From Calliphora vicina (lineage: Eukaryota; Arthropoda; Insecta; Diptera; Calliphoridae), in NCBI RefSeq assembly GCF_958450345.1, contig NC_088780.1:168746726-168810725 (forward strand): a DNA stretch of 64,000 nucleotides. The letters run 5' to 3'. The notes under the pieces were generated by a model that saw nothing but the letters and a program-made list of their open reading frames with translations, made no database searches and was not told where the DNA came from. The stretch's first letter is position 1. Every line of letters begins with the position of its first letter. Below are positions 24,083 to 35,394 of the stretch, piece by piece. A program made the position numbers and the translations under genes.

Positions 24083-24235
24083 ACATAGAGACGAGACATA
24101 ATAGTCAGAAACCAAAGTCTGTTGTCAAAAACATATCTCTGGAAACAACAACAAAATCAACGTATTTTGTTATTGTATCAGAAATATGATTTGTTGTATT
24201 TTTGTTTCACAAATCGGAGTGTCTTGTCTCTATGT
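24083..24235. mobile_element. MITE family B, copy 1
   Basis: Inverted ends are ACATAGAGACGAGACA and its complement (gtcttgtctctatgt). The interior has 'ctgttgtcaaaaaca' and 'ttgttgtatttttg'. Copies are at 50931-51020 and 62060-62669. Confidence 0.75.
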
Positions 24236-24660
24236 ATAATTCTCTATGGTTGTATTTAGTTAATTTGAACCCAAGGGCGTTTCATTTATTTTTAATATTG
24301 CAGAATTTTACCTTTGACCTTCATAATTTAAGGGTTAACGTTGTCCAATTTTAGTAAAACTTTCGGAATATATTTAAAATTATCTGGACTATAATAGTTT
24401 GAATAGGTTTTATTTAAAATTTATAACAGCAAAGAAATTGGACTTATTCGCTAAAATATGACAAACAAATTTAGTTTTTCCCGAAATCAGGTCAACCATT
24501 TGGTGGATAGGGGTACATATGTATATAAATTAAAAATTTATTTTTAATTTATCTTTTTTCAGTTTTGGGGTAAATTTTCCTTTTTTCACCCCCGGATCTG
24601 CGCCTTAGTTAGACAATTGCTAAACGTTTCAAATTTCTAAATTTTTAAATTTGTTCTGCC
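24236..24660. other. Gene-free stretch
   Basis: Nothing coding or structured was recognised between MITE B and the fold-back fragment. Confidence 0.4.
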
Positions 24661-24955
24661 AAAAAAAATGTATATTTTTAAAGCGACTTAAAGCGCAGTT
24701 TTAGTCCTTCTTAAAGGTAATTTTATTTCGGAATTTCGGTTTTTTTAGTATATTCAATAAGTTAAACTGTTTTTGAATTATGCGAATATATGTTGTACAA
24801 CCTCCTCCATTTTCGAAATAACGGTATAAACTCAAAAACAAGAGCTGTACCAAAAAAACGGTTAGAACCACTGGATTCAGCGTACTCGAATTAGTTTAAC
24901 TTGCGGGGTGACCCTCTTGACAGAAAAAAGTGTTAAATTCGTGCACAGTGTAACA
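24660..24955. repeat. Fragment of the 235-2174 fold-back element (right end)
   Basis: It is collinear with 1947-2174: 'cttaaaggtaattttatt', 'gcgaatatatgttgtacaac', 'cctccattttcgaaataacg' and the terminal 'ttcgtgcacagtg'. It lacks the partner TIR. Confidence 0.8.
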
Positions 24956-24959
24956 AAAC

Positions 24960-26029
24960 ATTTGAAAAAAATTAAAAAAAATAATTTTGTTTCCCTTGAA
25001 AATGCATCATCAGTCATCATCATCCAATGCATATCATCCTAATATTATACAGAAAGTGTTTCTGCAATCCATAGAACATTTCTAGGGGGAGGCGGTCTGT
25101 ATTTGGAGCACCTTCGTGTACAAATTATTGAATTTTGTCCGATTATTTTTTAAATTTAGTTTTTTTTTTTTTTTGCTAATTGAGATTCTAATTTTCCCTA
25201 GAATTCCTGGGAATGAAAAATTGTTTTATTACTTTCGGGAAACGGAAATAGTCATGTATTGAACATTTGAATCCAGATATTTAATAGAATAATGTGTGAG
25301 TTTTTAGAAACTTATTTATTTGGGAGCAAAATACAAACGGATTTTCGGGCAATTAATATTGTTGCAATTCTGGGGCAATTCTAGTATGTATACAATATAA
25401 TACCAAAAATATCTTTGGACCGAAATTAGTTCACCAATTCACACAGACACTCAAACTTGAACTCTAATAAAGACAAGAGAGTTGGAAACATGCTGAGAGA
25501 ATTACAGCGAAATTAAAAATCATACTCTCCACTAATCTACATATGTTAACAAACAGCAAGATCAATAAAACTCATAAAAAAGTGTGCGTAAAGTTTTTTT
25601 CGTGAAGCTTTTAACAAAATGCACCCAAAACAGCATGAACTACGTACATAAATAAGTAGCAGATAGATAAATAAAAGCACGTAAATACAACAAATTAAAA
25701 ACGTTGTTGGTTACCAAGAATGACGTCGTCAATGACAACAATAATAAAAAAGTAAATGTGTTTGGTACTTTGGTACTATTATTGTGAGAATAAGTACCAA
25801 CCACATAGCACAAATACATAAACAATCGCGAATTTCAATATCAATTTCAATTAGATTTCAGTTGCTGTGGATGTTGCTGCTGCCTGCCATTGGTATTGCT
25901 CTTTCTGTTGCTGCTGCTAGTGCTGTTGTTGTTGTTGTCGTTGTTTCTATTTATGATGTGTGTATTATTTGCTGGCTCTTGTTGCTGCTGTTTGTTACTG
26001 GTTCGTTACAAGCGATGGCAGCAAATAAG
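24960..26029. other. Upstream region of the proline-rich gene
   Basis: No gene recognised. The last ~170 bp (25860-26000) are rich in TTG/CTG triplets and directly precede a TATA box, so this is likely promoter-proximal DNA. The 83-codon + ORF there is a by-product of the triplet repeats. Confidence 0.45.
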
Positions 26030-26038
26030 GTATAAAAG
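26030..26038 (+). promoter_or_regulatory. TATA box, proline-rich gene
   Basis: TATAAAAGG is followed about 30 bp on by an initiator-like TCAATCATAC (26062-26071). A transcript from here runs about 420 nt to the ATG-bearing exon at 26485. Confidence 0.65.
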
Positions 26039-26271
26039 GTTTCGTACTCCCGTCTAACGGCTCAATCATACATTGACTCTATCTGTGTAAAAACGTCTTA
26101 AATAAAAAGTGGGATAGTTGTAAACAAATCTCCAAAACTAAAAGCAACAAAATTAAAATCCCAAAATATTTAAATTAAAGTGCAAAAACTTATTCAAACA
26201 ATTCAATAAATTGTAAATACAAGTGTTGAAAGAAATAAAATTATTAAAACGTGTAATTTGAATATTTGTAT

Positions 26272-26415
26272 ATGAAGTTGAGTTTACCAAGAAACAAACA
26301 AACAGACACCTTGGGTGAGACACGAGTGACATCCTGTGAATTACAAAATTTAACGAAAGCAATTGCAACTGCGATCAGCACTAAGTACGATTTGATTTAT
26401 TCAAACGTTCCTTAG
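26272..26415 (+). other. uORF in the probable 5' UTR (47 codons)
   Basis: The ATG at 26272 opens MKLSLPRNKQTDTLGETRV and ends at TAG 26413-26415. It lies between the TATA box and the short coding exon at 26485. It could repress or tune translation. There is no recognised domain, and it may not be translated. Confidence 0.35.
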
Positions 26416-26484
26416 TACGTTAAACGTGATCGAATGTCAGTAATTCTAGCCGTAGGCCTTTAGACGACAGACATCAACGAAATC

Positions 26485-26496
26485 ATGAATATGAAG
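26485..26496 (+). CDS. Probable first coding exon of the proline-rich secreted protein
   Basis: The exon ATGAATATGAAG is followed by a GTGAAT donor, phase 0. Joined to the exon at 36162 it yields MNMK-LITIMVTVMVTIAYC, a textbook signal peptide that the downstream exon alone lacks. This requires a 9665-nt intron filled with transposon debris. Placement is inferred from frame, the peptide and the upstream TATA box; it is not proven. Confidence 0.5.
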
Positions 26497-26499
26497 GTG

Positions 26500-27540
26500 A
26501 ATAATAAATAACATACATATCTATATTATAGTATAAAATAAAGAACAACAATTTACAAAATAAATAAAATACAAAAAACAAAAAAACTAAAACATGTGTA
26601 GTGACAGACATAAATGATCAAGTGAATGAATAAAGAATGATGGAATAAGAAAAAATGCATGACTGCAGTAAGTGAACTTGCCAGCCTGATGGTCAAGTCA
26701 ACTGTTGCATTGCATTTTAAAAGAAACAACTTAAATATGTATGTACACATGCACATATAAACAAACATATATTTGTTGGTTTTTATATTGATGGATAATG
26801 ATTTTAGTATCCATTCATCCATCCATCCATCAGCCAGTCATTCAGTCAGTCAGACTGTAATAGGACTTCAATAGAATATTAATCGTATCGTTGTTGATTA
26901 CATTCACTTGTACAGATACGTTCAAATACCTAAATACATAAAACTTCGTTAGATACAAATATATTGTACATCATACATAACTGTATCAACTTCCAAGAAT
27001 AAAGAGTGAATGGAATAATTGTGAAGTAAAATACAAAAAAATAAAAATAAAATAAAAATAAATTTCCATATTGAACTTTTACATTTTTTTTATCACATTA
27101 GAATAAATTTGTAACGGTTAAATTATTGCAGCAAACAATGTTAAACATTCTTTAAATTCATTTACAGATTAATGAGTGATACCAACAAAATGTTATTGCA
27201 ATTATGTAGATTGAAATGTTTGAAACATTTAAATTATTGCAAAATTTCGGGATCATTATACAATAGATGGGGAAGTGCCATATTGGAAATCAACTTTCCA
27301 ATAACTCCTGCTATATTACGCATCCGATTCAATATTATAAGATATGACAATTTTGGTAATGCAAAGCAGCAAAATTGATTCATAAAGTTACGTCTACCTC
27401 AATTTTTGGATATATCTCGAATATCAATTTACAGTATAATGCCAAAAATGCCCCCATATTCATAAATATGTATACAAATACTTCGGCTATAATTTCTTAA
27501 AGTAAATATTACATTGAAGTTTCTTATCCACCACTACACA
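26500..27540. other. Intronic or intergenic, no feature recognised
   Basis: AT-rich sequence with a short ATCC/AGTC microsatellite near 26812-26850. The 68-codon ORF at 27172-27378 follows an acceptor-like 'ttcatttacag' but has no domain and is probably chance. Confidence 0.4.
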
Positions 27541-27544
27541 TTGA

Positions 27545-27870
27545 ATATTGTGATTGTAGACACCTAGCCCCCATACAAATATCCCCCAGAATATTGTTTG
27601 AGCAGTCATAAATATGTTGATTAAGCAATCCTGATTAAATTTTGCACAAATTAGTTATAAGTACTCTAAAATTATACCGTAAAGTATCGCGAAAATCGGG
27701 CAACATTTCTCTGTAGTACCCATACATGGCCCCCATCAGAAAATTAATTGAATTTTTATAACATTCATATAATAATTAATATAGTGATGAAATTGGACAT
27801 AAACAAGTTTTATATGAACCTAAATCTTTCTACCAAATTTTGTGACGATCGGTGCCCATATAACCCCTAG
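27545..27870 (+). repeat. Dispersed repeat X, uninterrupted copy
   Basis: This reference copy matches 1-234 plus 2426-2520, and 37783-38599 plus 40012-40120. It supplies the empty sites for the insertions in the other two copies (near 27605, 27757 and 27775). Confidence 0.75.
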
Positions 27871-28669
27871 ATCGGTACAGACTCTCATACTTATCTTATT
27901 TATTTGTTTATTTTTAATTTGTTTGATCAATTCAAAAACTGTTTATGAATTAGGCCTACAATATTTAAGAAAACTGTTTTTTTTTAGCCGTTTAGAAATA
28001 AAAACTGAAATAAAAAATTGTATCTTTACTTCGTTGACGGACCTTTTTTGGAATGACATTCTTTGTTTTTGGACTGTAAAACATTCCGACAGAGAATTTC
28101 TCGAACTTTTTATTCCCGGGAAATATTTAAAAATAAAATCAGTTTACTCCCGAGATGTTTTTAGTACCAAATTAGTACGAAATGATGTAAGAAAACCGAC
28201 GAAGGTAAATGTGAAAAATATTTGTAATTCGTTTCTAAATTGAAATTTAAACCAATATTATTGTAATTATTTTCACTAAATATGAATTTTCTTACAAGTT
28301 TTAGTGTTAAATATCTCAATAATTCCTGTAAGAACTTTAAATTTCAATTGTATTAAGTCGACCTTTTCTGTTTTTGTCATATAGAGAAAATAAGCCCCAA
28401 TAAGCACAAAAAGCTCTGAAAATTCAAGCACTTGAACATTTTGTTGGTATTTGATTTGTAATTGTCATAAACTTGAAAAATATGTATTTAGAAAATTCAA
28501 TATTTTTCAAACAAAAACCATATGGCTTGAATTTAATTATGTTTCCTTTTTACTGGAGAATGCTATTGAAATAAAGTGTAATTCAATTGCTTGACTATAA
28601 TTCAAGGCTTGAAGTACACTTGCATTCAACTTGAATTCCAGTAAAAATGCTTATTGAGTTATGGTTGCG

Positions 28670-28885
28670 ATAGCAGAATTTACTGATAATAAAATGATTC
28701 AGTCTAAATGTTGTGATTGGAAAATTTTAGTTGGGGCGACAAAAATTCGTAGTTCTTCTGTGTAAAAAGAAACCCTTGTTGTGGCTGAACAATTTTAATG
28801 GGGGTAATGTAAAATCTTAATTTTTCTGTATCAACTGATTATCTGTTGCAATGGATATAATCGAATCATGCAATTGACAACAAAT
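28670..28885. repeat. Degenerate MITE A-like copy
   Basis: It retains 'ttctgtatcaactgatt', 'aatcgaatcatgcaattg' and 'acaacaaatc' in the same relative order as 2188-2425. The ends are lost. The assignment is tentative. Confidence 0.35.
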
Positions 28886-28989
28886 CACCTTGAAGAAGAA
28901 ATTCCCGATATTTCCAAAAAAAAAATTCGCGGAAATTTAAAAAAAAAGTTTTAAAAAAATTCGCTAAAAATTTTACCGACATATAGCAT

Positions 28990-29610
28990 CTTTTGTGCAG
29001 CCTTAAAGTTCATCATCACAAATTCAGCCGCATACATATGAACCGGGAGCCATTAAAGCTCTACCAAGCCGATTGAATCGCTCAGCACGACGCAAGCTTT
29101 GGGTAGTCACAAAGCAGGTGAGCAGAGCTTTTATCTTATAAGTAGCTCGCAAAAGCTGACATGTTTTGTCTCAACATTACCTAAAGTAAATTTGTAGTAT
29201 CTAATACCACAGTTTCCGGTAAATAATCCAGTAAGTAGTGAAATCACCCTTTCCAAGCAATAGTGGGATCATAGTTTAGAATGTCGGGCATATTAGGATG
29301 TCGTAAATATTGACCCATTGGAACACTTTGAAAATTAGACCAAAAAACAGCTGTTTGGAACCATCATTAAACAGCCACAACTGATGCCGCCAATTCTGAT
29401 TTGACCCTTTCAGTTATTAGATCTCTAAAATTTCAATGCAACACTAAAGTCGGTAACATGTAGTCTGATATTACAATACTAGAGTCGTTCGTGATATACC
29501 CGGTTGCACTTCTATGGGCCTTCTCCATTAACAAAATATGTAAGTGTGTAAGAACCGGATAGCCCCCACAGAATAAGTAGGACAGGTCCTCACAGATGAG
29601 TCTTATAGTA
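28990..29610 (-). pseudogene. Non-LTR retrotransposon relic (RNase H/C-terminal region), tentative
   Basis: Minus-strand frames give LLTGLFTGNCGIRYYKFTLG followed by a VSFCE segment, resembling the LLTGH...CRFCE segment near the end of Jockey-type non-LTR polyproteins. MEKAHRSATGYITNDSS is found further upstream. Frames are broken by stops. The assignment rests on these motifs alone. Confidence 0.4.
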
Positions 29611-29903
29611 ACAAAATACGGAAATAGAAACTAATAGATAGAAATATTGCAAATATTTACAATTCTATGCTGAATAATTTTGTGAGTCGCAATGAAATAA
29701 AATTATGATTTCAATTACGAACTGTGTTTATGATGTAAGGTTATGTTAAATTTCTAAATTGTTTGGTTTTCTGTCATTTTCCATCATCATATTTCATGTA
29801 TATTAATTCATTCCCCCAAAATATTTCATATTTAACGACCCTAAAAGACAACGATTATTTTCAGTGAAGGCAAAAAGGGAAGCTTTCATTATTTGGTATT
29901 ATA

Positions 29904-30090
29904 ACACTGTGTGTAATTTTTTAAGTCATGGAAATATAACCATATACGGACACCAGTTTTGCCCAAAGTCATGCACTCTTTTTTATGGGCCCCCAAGGTT
30001 TTGGGGCCTCGGTGTCATTTTTGCAAAAAAAAGTGATAATTTTCTCAGGCTCATATCTTACAAACAGTTTGGAATTTGGATTTAAGGATG
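29904..30090. repeat. Fragment related to the 18161-18716 TIR element
   Basis: It shares 'gtgtaattttttaa', 'catggaaatataaccat', 'tacggaca', 'cagttttgcccaaagt' and 'gtgataattttctcagg' with 18161-18300. It is truncated and ends at the hairpin at 30084. Confidence 0.65.
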
Positions 30091-30131
30091 TCTCATTAAA
30101 TTAATTTACAATTTAATGAGACATCCTTAGA
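30084..30131. repeat. Perfect hairpin, 19-bp arms
   Basis: The left arm aaggatgtctcattaaatt is exactly complementary to the right arm aatttaatgagacatcctt, with a loop of about 10 nt. It sits at the edge of the TIR-element fragment. Confidence 0.85.
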
Positions 30132-30339
30132 AATTAAAAAAAAGTTTACAATTTTTTAAAATCAATAAGAAAGTTTAATACATTCTAAAATACAGTCGGT
30201 TTGGAATCTACTGGATTCGTTCTATCAAATATTTGAATGTGTTATTTGTGATTTTACTGCAAATACTCTTAATTTATTCAACTTATTTAGGCTAAAGTTA
30301 TTGATCCAAAATCAGTTACACTGTGTAATTTCGTGTGTT

Positions 30340-31068
30340 ACAAACAGACCAATGAAATAAACTTATTCCCTTGCATACGACAAATTAAAGATAAAATGAT
30401 ACAAAACCAAATCAAAAAAAACACTTACATCTTTCAAAGATAATAACGATGGTAATGAAAGTGATTGGTCGGTCTTAAGTGTGTTAAGCTTCCAAACTAA
30501 CTGACAACTAACAGTTACCGCTGCAGGCATACAACGAGTGTAAAACACTTTCATTTTCTCTCAAAGTGTAAATAAATATTTAAGAAAATATTGTAGACAC
30601 TTGGGTTGTGACCTAAATATTACAAATTCAAGTTCGTTTTAAAATTGTCAAAATTTAAAATTTAACATTTTGTTACTTTAGGCCATACAAATTTATTAAA
30701 CAAATAGAAAATGCAACTTGCATTCGACAATGTATATGAGAACTATACTCGTATTTTTTTTATTTAAATTTTCAATTAAAGCGTAAGTGTTTCCAACCGG
30801 AGTTTGTTAGTTGGGTGTTTTGTATATTTGGTATTCATGTTAGGGGACTTTTTAAGTTCCGCTTTAAATTATTTCAAATAGCAAACACAAACACATTTAA
30901 TTTGGTTTTATTTGCGGTTAATAAATAAATACAAATTTCTAATTAATGAAAACAATTAAAAATAGTGCATGTGTTTTAATGGTTTGCTACACAAAAGGTT
31001 AGCTAGTTTTTATTCTTGCATTTTCATATACATACATATGTATGTATGTATGTATTAATTGTCAGTTC
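30340..31068. other. Gene-free AT-rich stretch
   Basis: No coding region or RNA gene. A short ATGT microsatellite is near 31028-31052. The 63-codon minus ORF at 30363-30554 has no domain. Confidence 0.4.
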
Positions 31069-31070
31069 TT

Positions 31071-31560
31071 ATTATACCCTTCACCATAAGTTTGTCATTC
31101 CGTTTGTAATTTCTACATTTAACATTTGCGAACCCTTAAATTCAGAATCTTTATAGATAGCGCTACCGGTATATCAATGTCCGTCTGTCTGTCCGAAGCC
31201 TCCAAATAACTTACATACATGATTGATATATCAATAAATCCACAATAGTCTTTCTTGCTTAGATTGCTATTTAAATTCGTGAAAATTTACCCTCGACTAC
31301 CTCGATTTGTATTTATTATTGATCTACATACATATATCTTGATTAATATAGACAATATGGATATCTAATGATATACATTTCAGTGACCTTTCCAACTTTA
31401 AAATCGGGAGAATTTTTTTATAATCCGTTTTTATTTTTTCCCCTAAAAAAATTTTTTTTCTCAAATTTATTTTTAACAATTTTTTTTTTTCAACGCATAA
31501 TTTGGTAAAGGGTATATAAGATTCGGCACAACTGAATTTAGCACACTTATTTGTTTTGTT
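31071..31560 (-). repeat. mini-me/DINE-like repeat, shortened copy
   Basis: Reverse orientation. It runs 'cccttcaccataagtttgtc', a short 'tgtccgtctgtctgtccg' tract, 'atggatatctaatgatatac' and 'gggtatataagattcggcac'. Internal deletions are present. Confidence 0.8.
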
Positions 31561-31564
31561 TCAA

Positions 31565-32465
31565 ATGAGTTTAACAGAGTATTTTATTACTAGATGCCAA
31601 TACAGTATGGATCAAAACATGAATTGTATCAATGTCGCAAACACAAAAAGTCAACTTTGTAAAGAATTATATATTTTTATCAGAGACCGAAAATAACGGG
31701 TTCACTTTCATTTCAATGGTAAATTCTCATTCGCAGCCATTTAAAAATAATATTTTGTGATATATCACTGAGAGAGTGATTTATTCGAGAACATTTTAGG
31801 TATGGGGTTGAGAGAAACAGAAAAGAAACAAACACAAATAATCTGGATGAGTGATTTATAATTTATTTTTTTCGTAAAGGTCAGCTTTTGGCTTTTATTT
31901 GCGAACATGAAAAATAAATCGGAAAAATGCATTTGATGCAAATCAACGCTTAAATATATAAAAATTATCATCACTTCATATTTATCATAGTATTTCCATA
32001 ATTTGTTAAAAATTACTAATAATATGTTATTGTATGTAAATAAAAGAGAAAGTAACAGTTATTAAGAACAAGAACAAATTAATGGAGGAGTTATTTTCGA
32101 TCTCTGATTTTTATTAACAATTCACAATTTATTTTCCCAAAAAGCAATAATTTTAATAAATTTATATAAAGACCAAAAGATTATATATGTATACATACAT
32201 ATATCCCTAATTTAATAGTAACCCATATCGCGAATCAATCACCCCTATCGCGAATCAATATTTCACATGAAATATTCTCCCTTTTCCTTTTTTCGTTCAT
32301 CAACTTTGTTCACGTGAAAAAATTCCCCAACATGGGAAATTTTTAGATGGAATTTTGTAAACAATAATCTTTTCTGAATGAAAAGTTCATGGGAATATCT
32401 CGATAGTAATTTTACCTTATTTTTCAAATTTTTGGCTTTTATTTTGAAGCATTTGTACAATATAA
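31565..32465. other. Gene-free AT-rich stretch
   Basis: No gene or repeat recognised apart from a short duplicated 'tatcgcgaatcaat' (32227 and 32246). The minus ORFs at 31765-31974 and 32263-32460 lack domains. Confidence 0.4.
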
Positions 32466-32469
32466 ATTA

Positions 32470-33120
32470 ATTCAAATTATTGGCCATGGCCTTTTCCCAT
32501 ATTTCTGGCAACATATGGATTCCAAGAACGAATCCAGCCAATATCGGATACTCTGATCTAAAGTGAAGGGTATCCCAGAGAGAACGTTCTGCATCGATCG
32601 AAACAAAAAGTAGTCGGACGGGGCACGGTCTGGATTATAAAGCGCCTGAGGCAAAACTTCACAGCCACTTCATTCTATATACTTTTTAATAGGTGCTGCA
32701 ACATGTGGATATTTGGCATTGGTATCGATGCGGATGGTTGGCCGGACTTCACATGCGATCTATTAAATTTTGGGTTATCGTAGTGGATTCATTTTTCATC
32801 GCAAGTAATAATTTGGTGCAAAAATTATTTTCTTTTATAGACATTTATGACATGCAAAATCGTCTTTCAAGGTATCTCTGCTTCAATTTGTATTGTACCC
32901 AATTTTCCTGCTTTTGGATGTATCCAAATGCAAAGGTTTTGAAGTTGCTGCTTGAGAAGCTCCAAATGATTTTGCAAGCTCTTGTTGAGTTTTAAAACAA
33001 TCATCATGGAGTAATTCCTTCAATTCTTGGTCTTCAAACTTTTTTGACTGGCCTGGGCGATCTGACAAGTAATTATTTATTTCGTAGTGCAGGGTGTATC
33101 GAAATTGCTCACTACATTTT
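32470..33120 (-). pseudogene. mariner transposase relic 2
   Basis: The N-terminal HTH part (33068-32883) reads PGQSKKFEDQELKELLHDDC then KTQQELAKSFGASQ. The C-terminal part (32654-32472) reads YNPDRAPSDYFLFRSM, the mariner YSPDLAPSDYHLFRSM block containing the final catalytic Asp of D,D34D, then a C-terminal helix region. The middle is deleted or shifted. It shares 'tttcatcgcaagtaat' and 'catcgatcgaaacaaa' with relic 1. Confidence 0.88.
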
Positions 33121-33124
33121 AGTA

Positions 33125-33780
33125 ATTTTAGAATGTGTGCAACATATTTTAATCTACACTGTAGCTTTAAACTTTTTAAACTGAAATGATCATGAAAACA
33201 TAGAACATTTCATGTAGACAATGTATAATAGAACAGCACCCAAAGAGCTGGGAGTTACCACTGATACCAATTCATACTATAAATATAACAAGATTAACTG
33301 GTTTCAAATTAAAGGAGATAGTATTCATATCGTTAACATATGTACGGATTTATGTGTATAAATGTATACAAACATACAGTACATACATACATTCATTTTA
33401 TACAATTTTTATTAAATATTTATTGTTGATTTTACACAAAGAATCACACTCAAACACACTATTACTTATCAATGTGGTTCATATGAATTTTGATCGATCG
33501 ATAGATCAAAATAATAGACAATTAATTTTGTTTTATTTTGCTTTGCTTTATTCGGTTTGTCACCCTTAAGTTGTCAAAACTTTTGTCAAATTTCAAGCTT
33601 TACATGTCAATCAATGTTTGTTCTGCTAATAAACTGGGTGGAAACATTATTAACAGAGTTTAAAAGAATTTTTAATATGATTAGTCGGCAATTAAAGAGC
33701 TTAAATTGAAATTGATACTTCCGTCTTGTTTGTAAAGAAAAAAAAAATAAATAATGTAGGTACTCGTATGTACAATGTAC
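33125..33780. other. Gene-free stretch
   Basis: No coding feature. The 71-codon + ORF at 33354-33569 is AT-driven and without a domain. Confidence 0.4.
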
Positions 33781-34144
33781 ATACAGTGACTCTCATTAAT
33801 ATTCGGTTTTTTTATTCGAGTTATTAAAAGTCAACAAAATTAATAGAAAATAATAAAAAACCGGCGATACATATTATTTTCTTTTATTCATAAAACATAT
33901 TAAGAGATTAAAAAAAAAACTTATTTCAGAATTCTGAATATTGAATAAACAAAATAAATAACAACAAAAACAAAAAAACTTAAATAATTCACACTGCATT
34001 AATATTCGGTTTTTTTAGCACATATAACATTATTGTTTAAATAGAAATTTAAAAAAATAATTTAATATCTGGTTGGATAGCCCTTATTTTTTATAACCTC
34101 AGAAGGACAATTGGCATTTTTAAAAAAAAAATGTTTGCAATTAA

Positions 34145-34575
34145 TCAACACTGATTCTCATTCTTTCTGCTGCCTTTTTTGAGTCCGTTTTTCGATGAAA
34201 CGGGATTTCCGCGGATTTTTTTTATTGGACCAGCACTCAGGGGATGACCCCTACTCATGCAAAGCATTGTGTTGGAACTAGGAAAATAGGTTATGGGAGG
34301 GAGGATAGAGGGAGTAGTGTTTGAGGACATTTGATTTTAATTTTCCTATATTGAAAGTGACAGGAAATACTTCAGGAGGAAGCTTATTCCACATACGGAC
34401 AGTACGGCTAAAGAACGAATTTTCCCTGTAATGTGTTGTGCGATCTACTGTCCAGTCGACCACGAATTGATGTGCCCCTGCCGAAGTGCCCCTGTCATTA
34501 AAGCAACCACTCACGCAAAACGTGGTCTTTATGCTTAGGGTCGTTTTGTTGATACAATTCAAAAGTTCTTGCAAT
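34145..34575 (-). pseudogene. Non-LTR retrotransposon 3' end (reverse transcriptase C-terminus)
   Basis: On the minus strand, 34574-34278 encodes FNDRGTSAGAHQFVVDWTVD followed by SFFSRTVRMWNKLPPEVFPV and KLKSNVLKHYSLYPP. The block FFxRTVRxWNxLPxEVFP is characteristic of the C-terminus of arthropod Jockey/CR1-like reverse transcriptases. It is a 5'-truncated copy lying inside the Tc1 relic. Confidence 0.8.
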
Positions 34576-34913
34576 TCCCATTTTTTCTGCCAATTGTTTC
34601 GAATTATCTCTCAAAATGTTCAAATAAACATCCTTGATCATTGTATACCAGTTTCCCAGTTTCGATTAATACCAGTTTCCCTAGCACTTTCGCTGAAATG
34701 CAGCTCCAAACCATTACATTTCTTCCTCCATGCTTAACTAATGGAGTATTATTTTTTCCTTTCGGAAAAAAAAACTATGGTTCGGCTTCTGCCACACCAT
34801 AGTTTTTCCATCACTTCCAAATTAGTTATATAAGCTTTCATCGTGAAAATTACGGCTTCCGACCAATTTACATCTTTTTTTATATGCTCCTTAGTAAATT
34901 TTAACCGATTATT

Positions 34914-34983
34914 CAACGGCCGTATTGCCCTTAAAAAAACTTTAAATTCACGAAAGGTTTTTTGGGCAATACGGCCGTTGAAC
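34914..34983. repeat. Long hairpin in the Tc1 relic
   Basis: Arms 'caacggccgtattgccc..aaaaaaac' and 'gttttttgggcaatacggccgttg' are complementary over about 25 bp around a ~16-nt centre. The GC-rich part (acggccgtattgccc) stands out in this AT-rich DNA. Confidence 0.8.
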
Positions 34984-35114
34984 CCTTAATGGCGTGACTT
35001 ATTGTTACTTCTGAAACTGTCTTTCCAAATTCCGCCTTAACTTCAGTAACAATTTTGGGAGCACATAAGCGTGGGTTAGCCTTGAACGGAGCTCTTCCAT
35101 CTCGATCCTGGTTT

Positions 35115-35390
35115 TTATATCGTCGGATAATTTCACCGAAAAGTATATAAGGCTAAAGTGGCTCAAAATCTGGAAAAATATTTTTTACCCCGAATTTTTT
35201 TTTGTTATACAATTTTATTTCAAAATTTTAAAAATTAAAAAATATTAAAAAAAAATTTTAGCAATTACATTTTTTTCTCTAACAAATTAAAAAAAAATAA
35301 ATTATTTAAATTTTGTTTACCTAAAAATATTTAAAATTTGTATTTTAAAGTATAATTTGTTGAATATAGCTCTCATCACTTGTTTTTGAG
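35115..35390 (-). repeat. mini-me/DINE-like repeat, 5'-end fragment
   Basis: It retains 'aaaatctggaaaaatatttt', the A/T-rich middle, 'aaagtataatttgttgaa' and 'tatagctctcatcacttgtt'. It is truncated on the high-(GTCY) side. Confidence 0.7.
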
Positions 35391-35394
35391 AAAA

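Larger units (their letters stand above)
33784..35110 (-). mobile_element. Tc1-family element with transposase relic, interrupted
   Basis: The lower-coordinate end has TA|CAGTGACTCTC with 'cattaatattcggttttttt' repeated ~195 bp inward (33795 and 33995), as in Tc1 relatives with direct repeats inside their TIRs. On the minus strand, 35110 to 34575 reads IRRYKNQDRDGRAPFKANPR (HTH), SEVTISHAI, and HGGRNVMVWSCISAKV (catalytic core), with frameshifts. The C-terminal third is replaced by a non-LTR fragment (34145-34575). The right TIR was not found. Confidence 0.7.

Noticed and set aside
25784..26035. 83-codon + ORF with hydrophobic Val/Leu/Ala runs
   Set aside because: Uses a non-ATG start and lies in TTG/CTG-rich promoter-proximal DNA ending at the TATA box.
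27842..28243. 133-codon + ORF
   Set aside because: Starts inside repeat X, no domain, no splice sites or poly(A) signal; composition is that of AT-rich spacer.
34278..34574. Independent protein-coding gene
   Set aside because: Reads as the C-terminus of a non-LTR reverse transcriptase; treated as a retroposon fragment.
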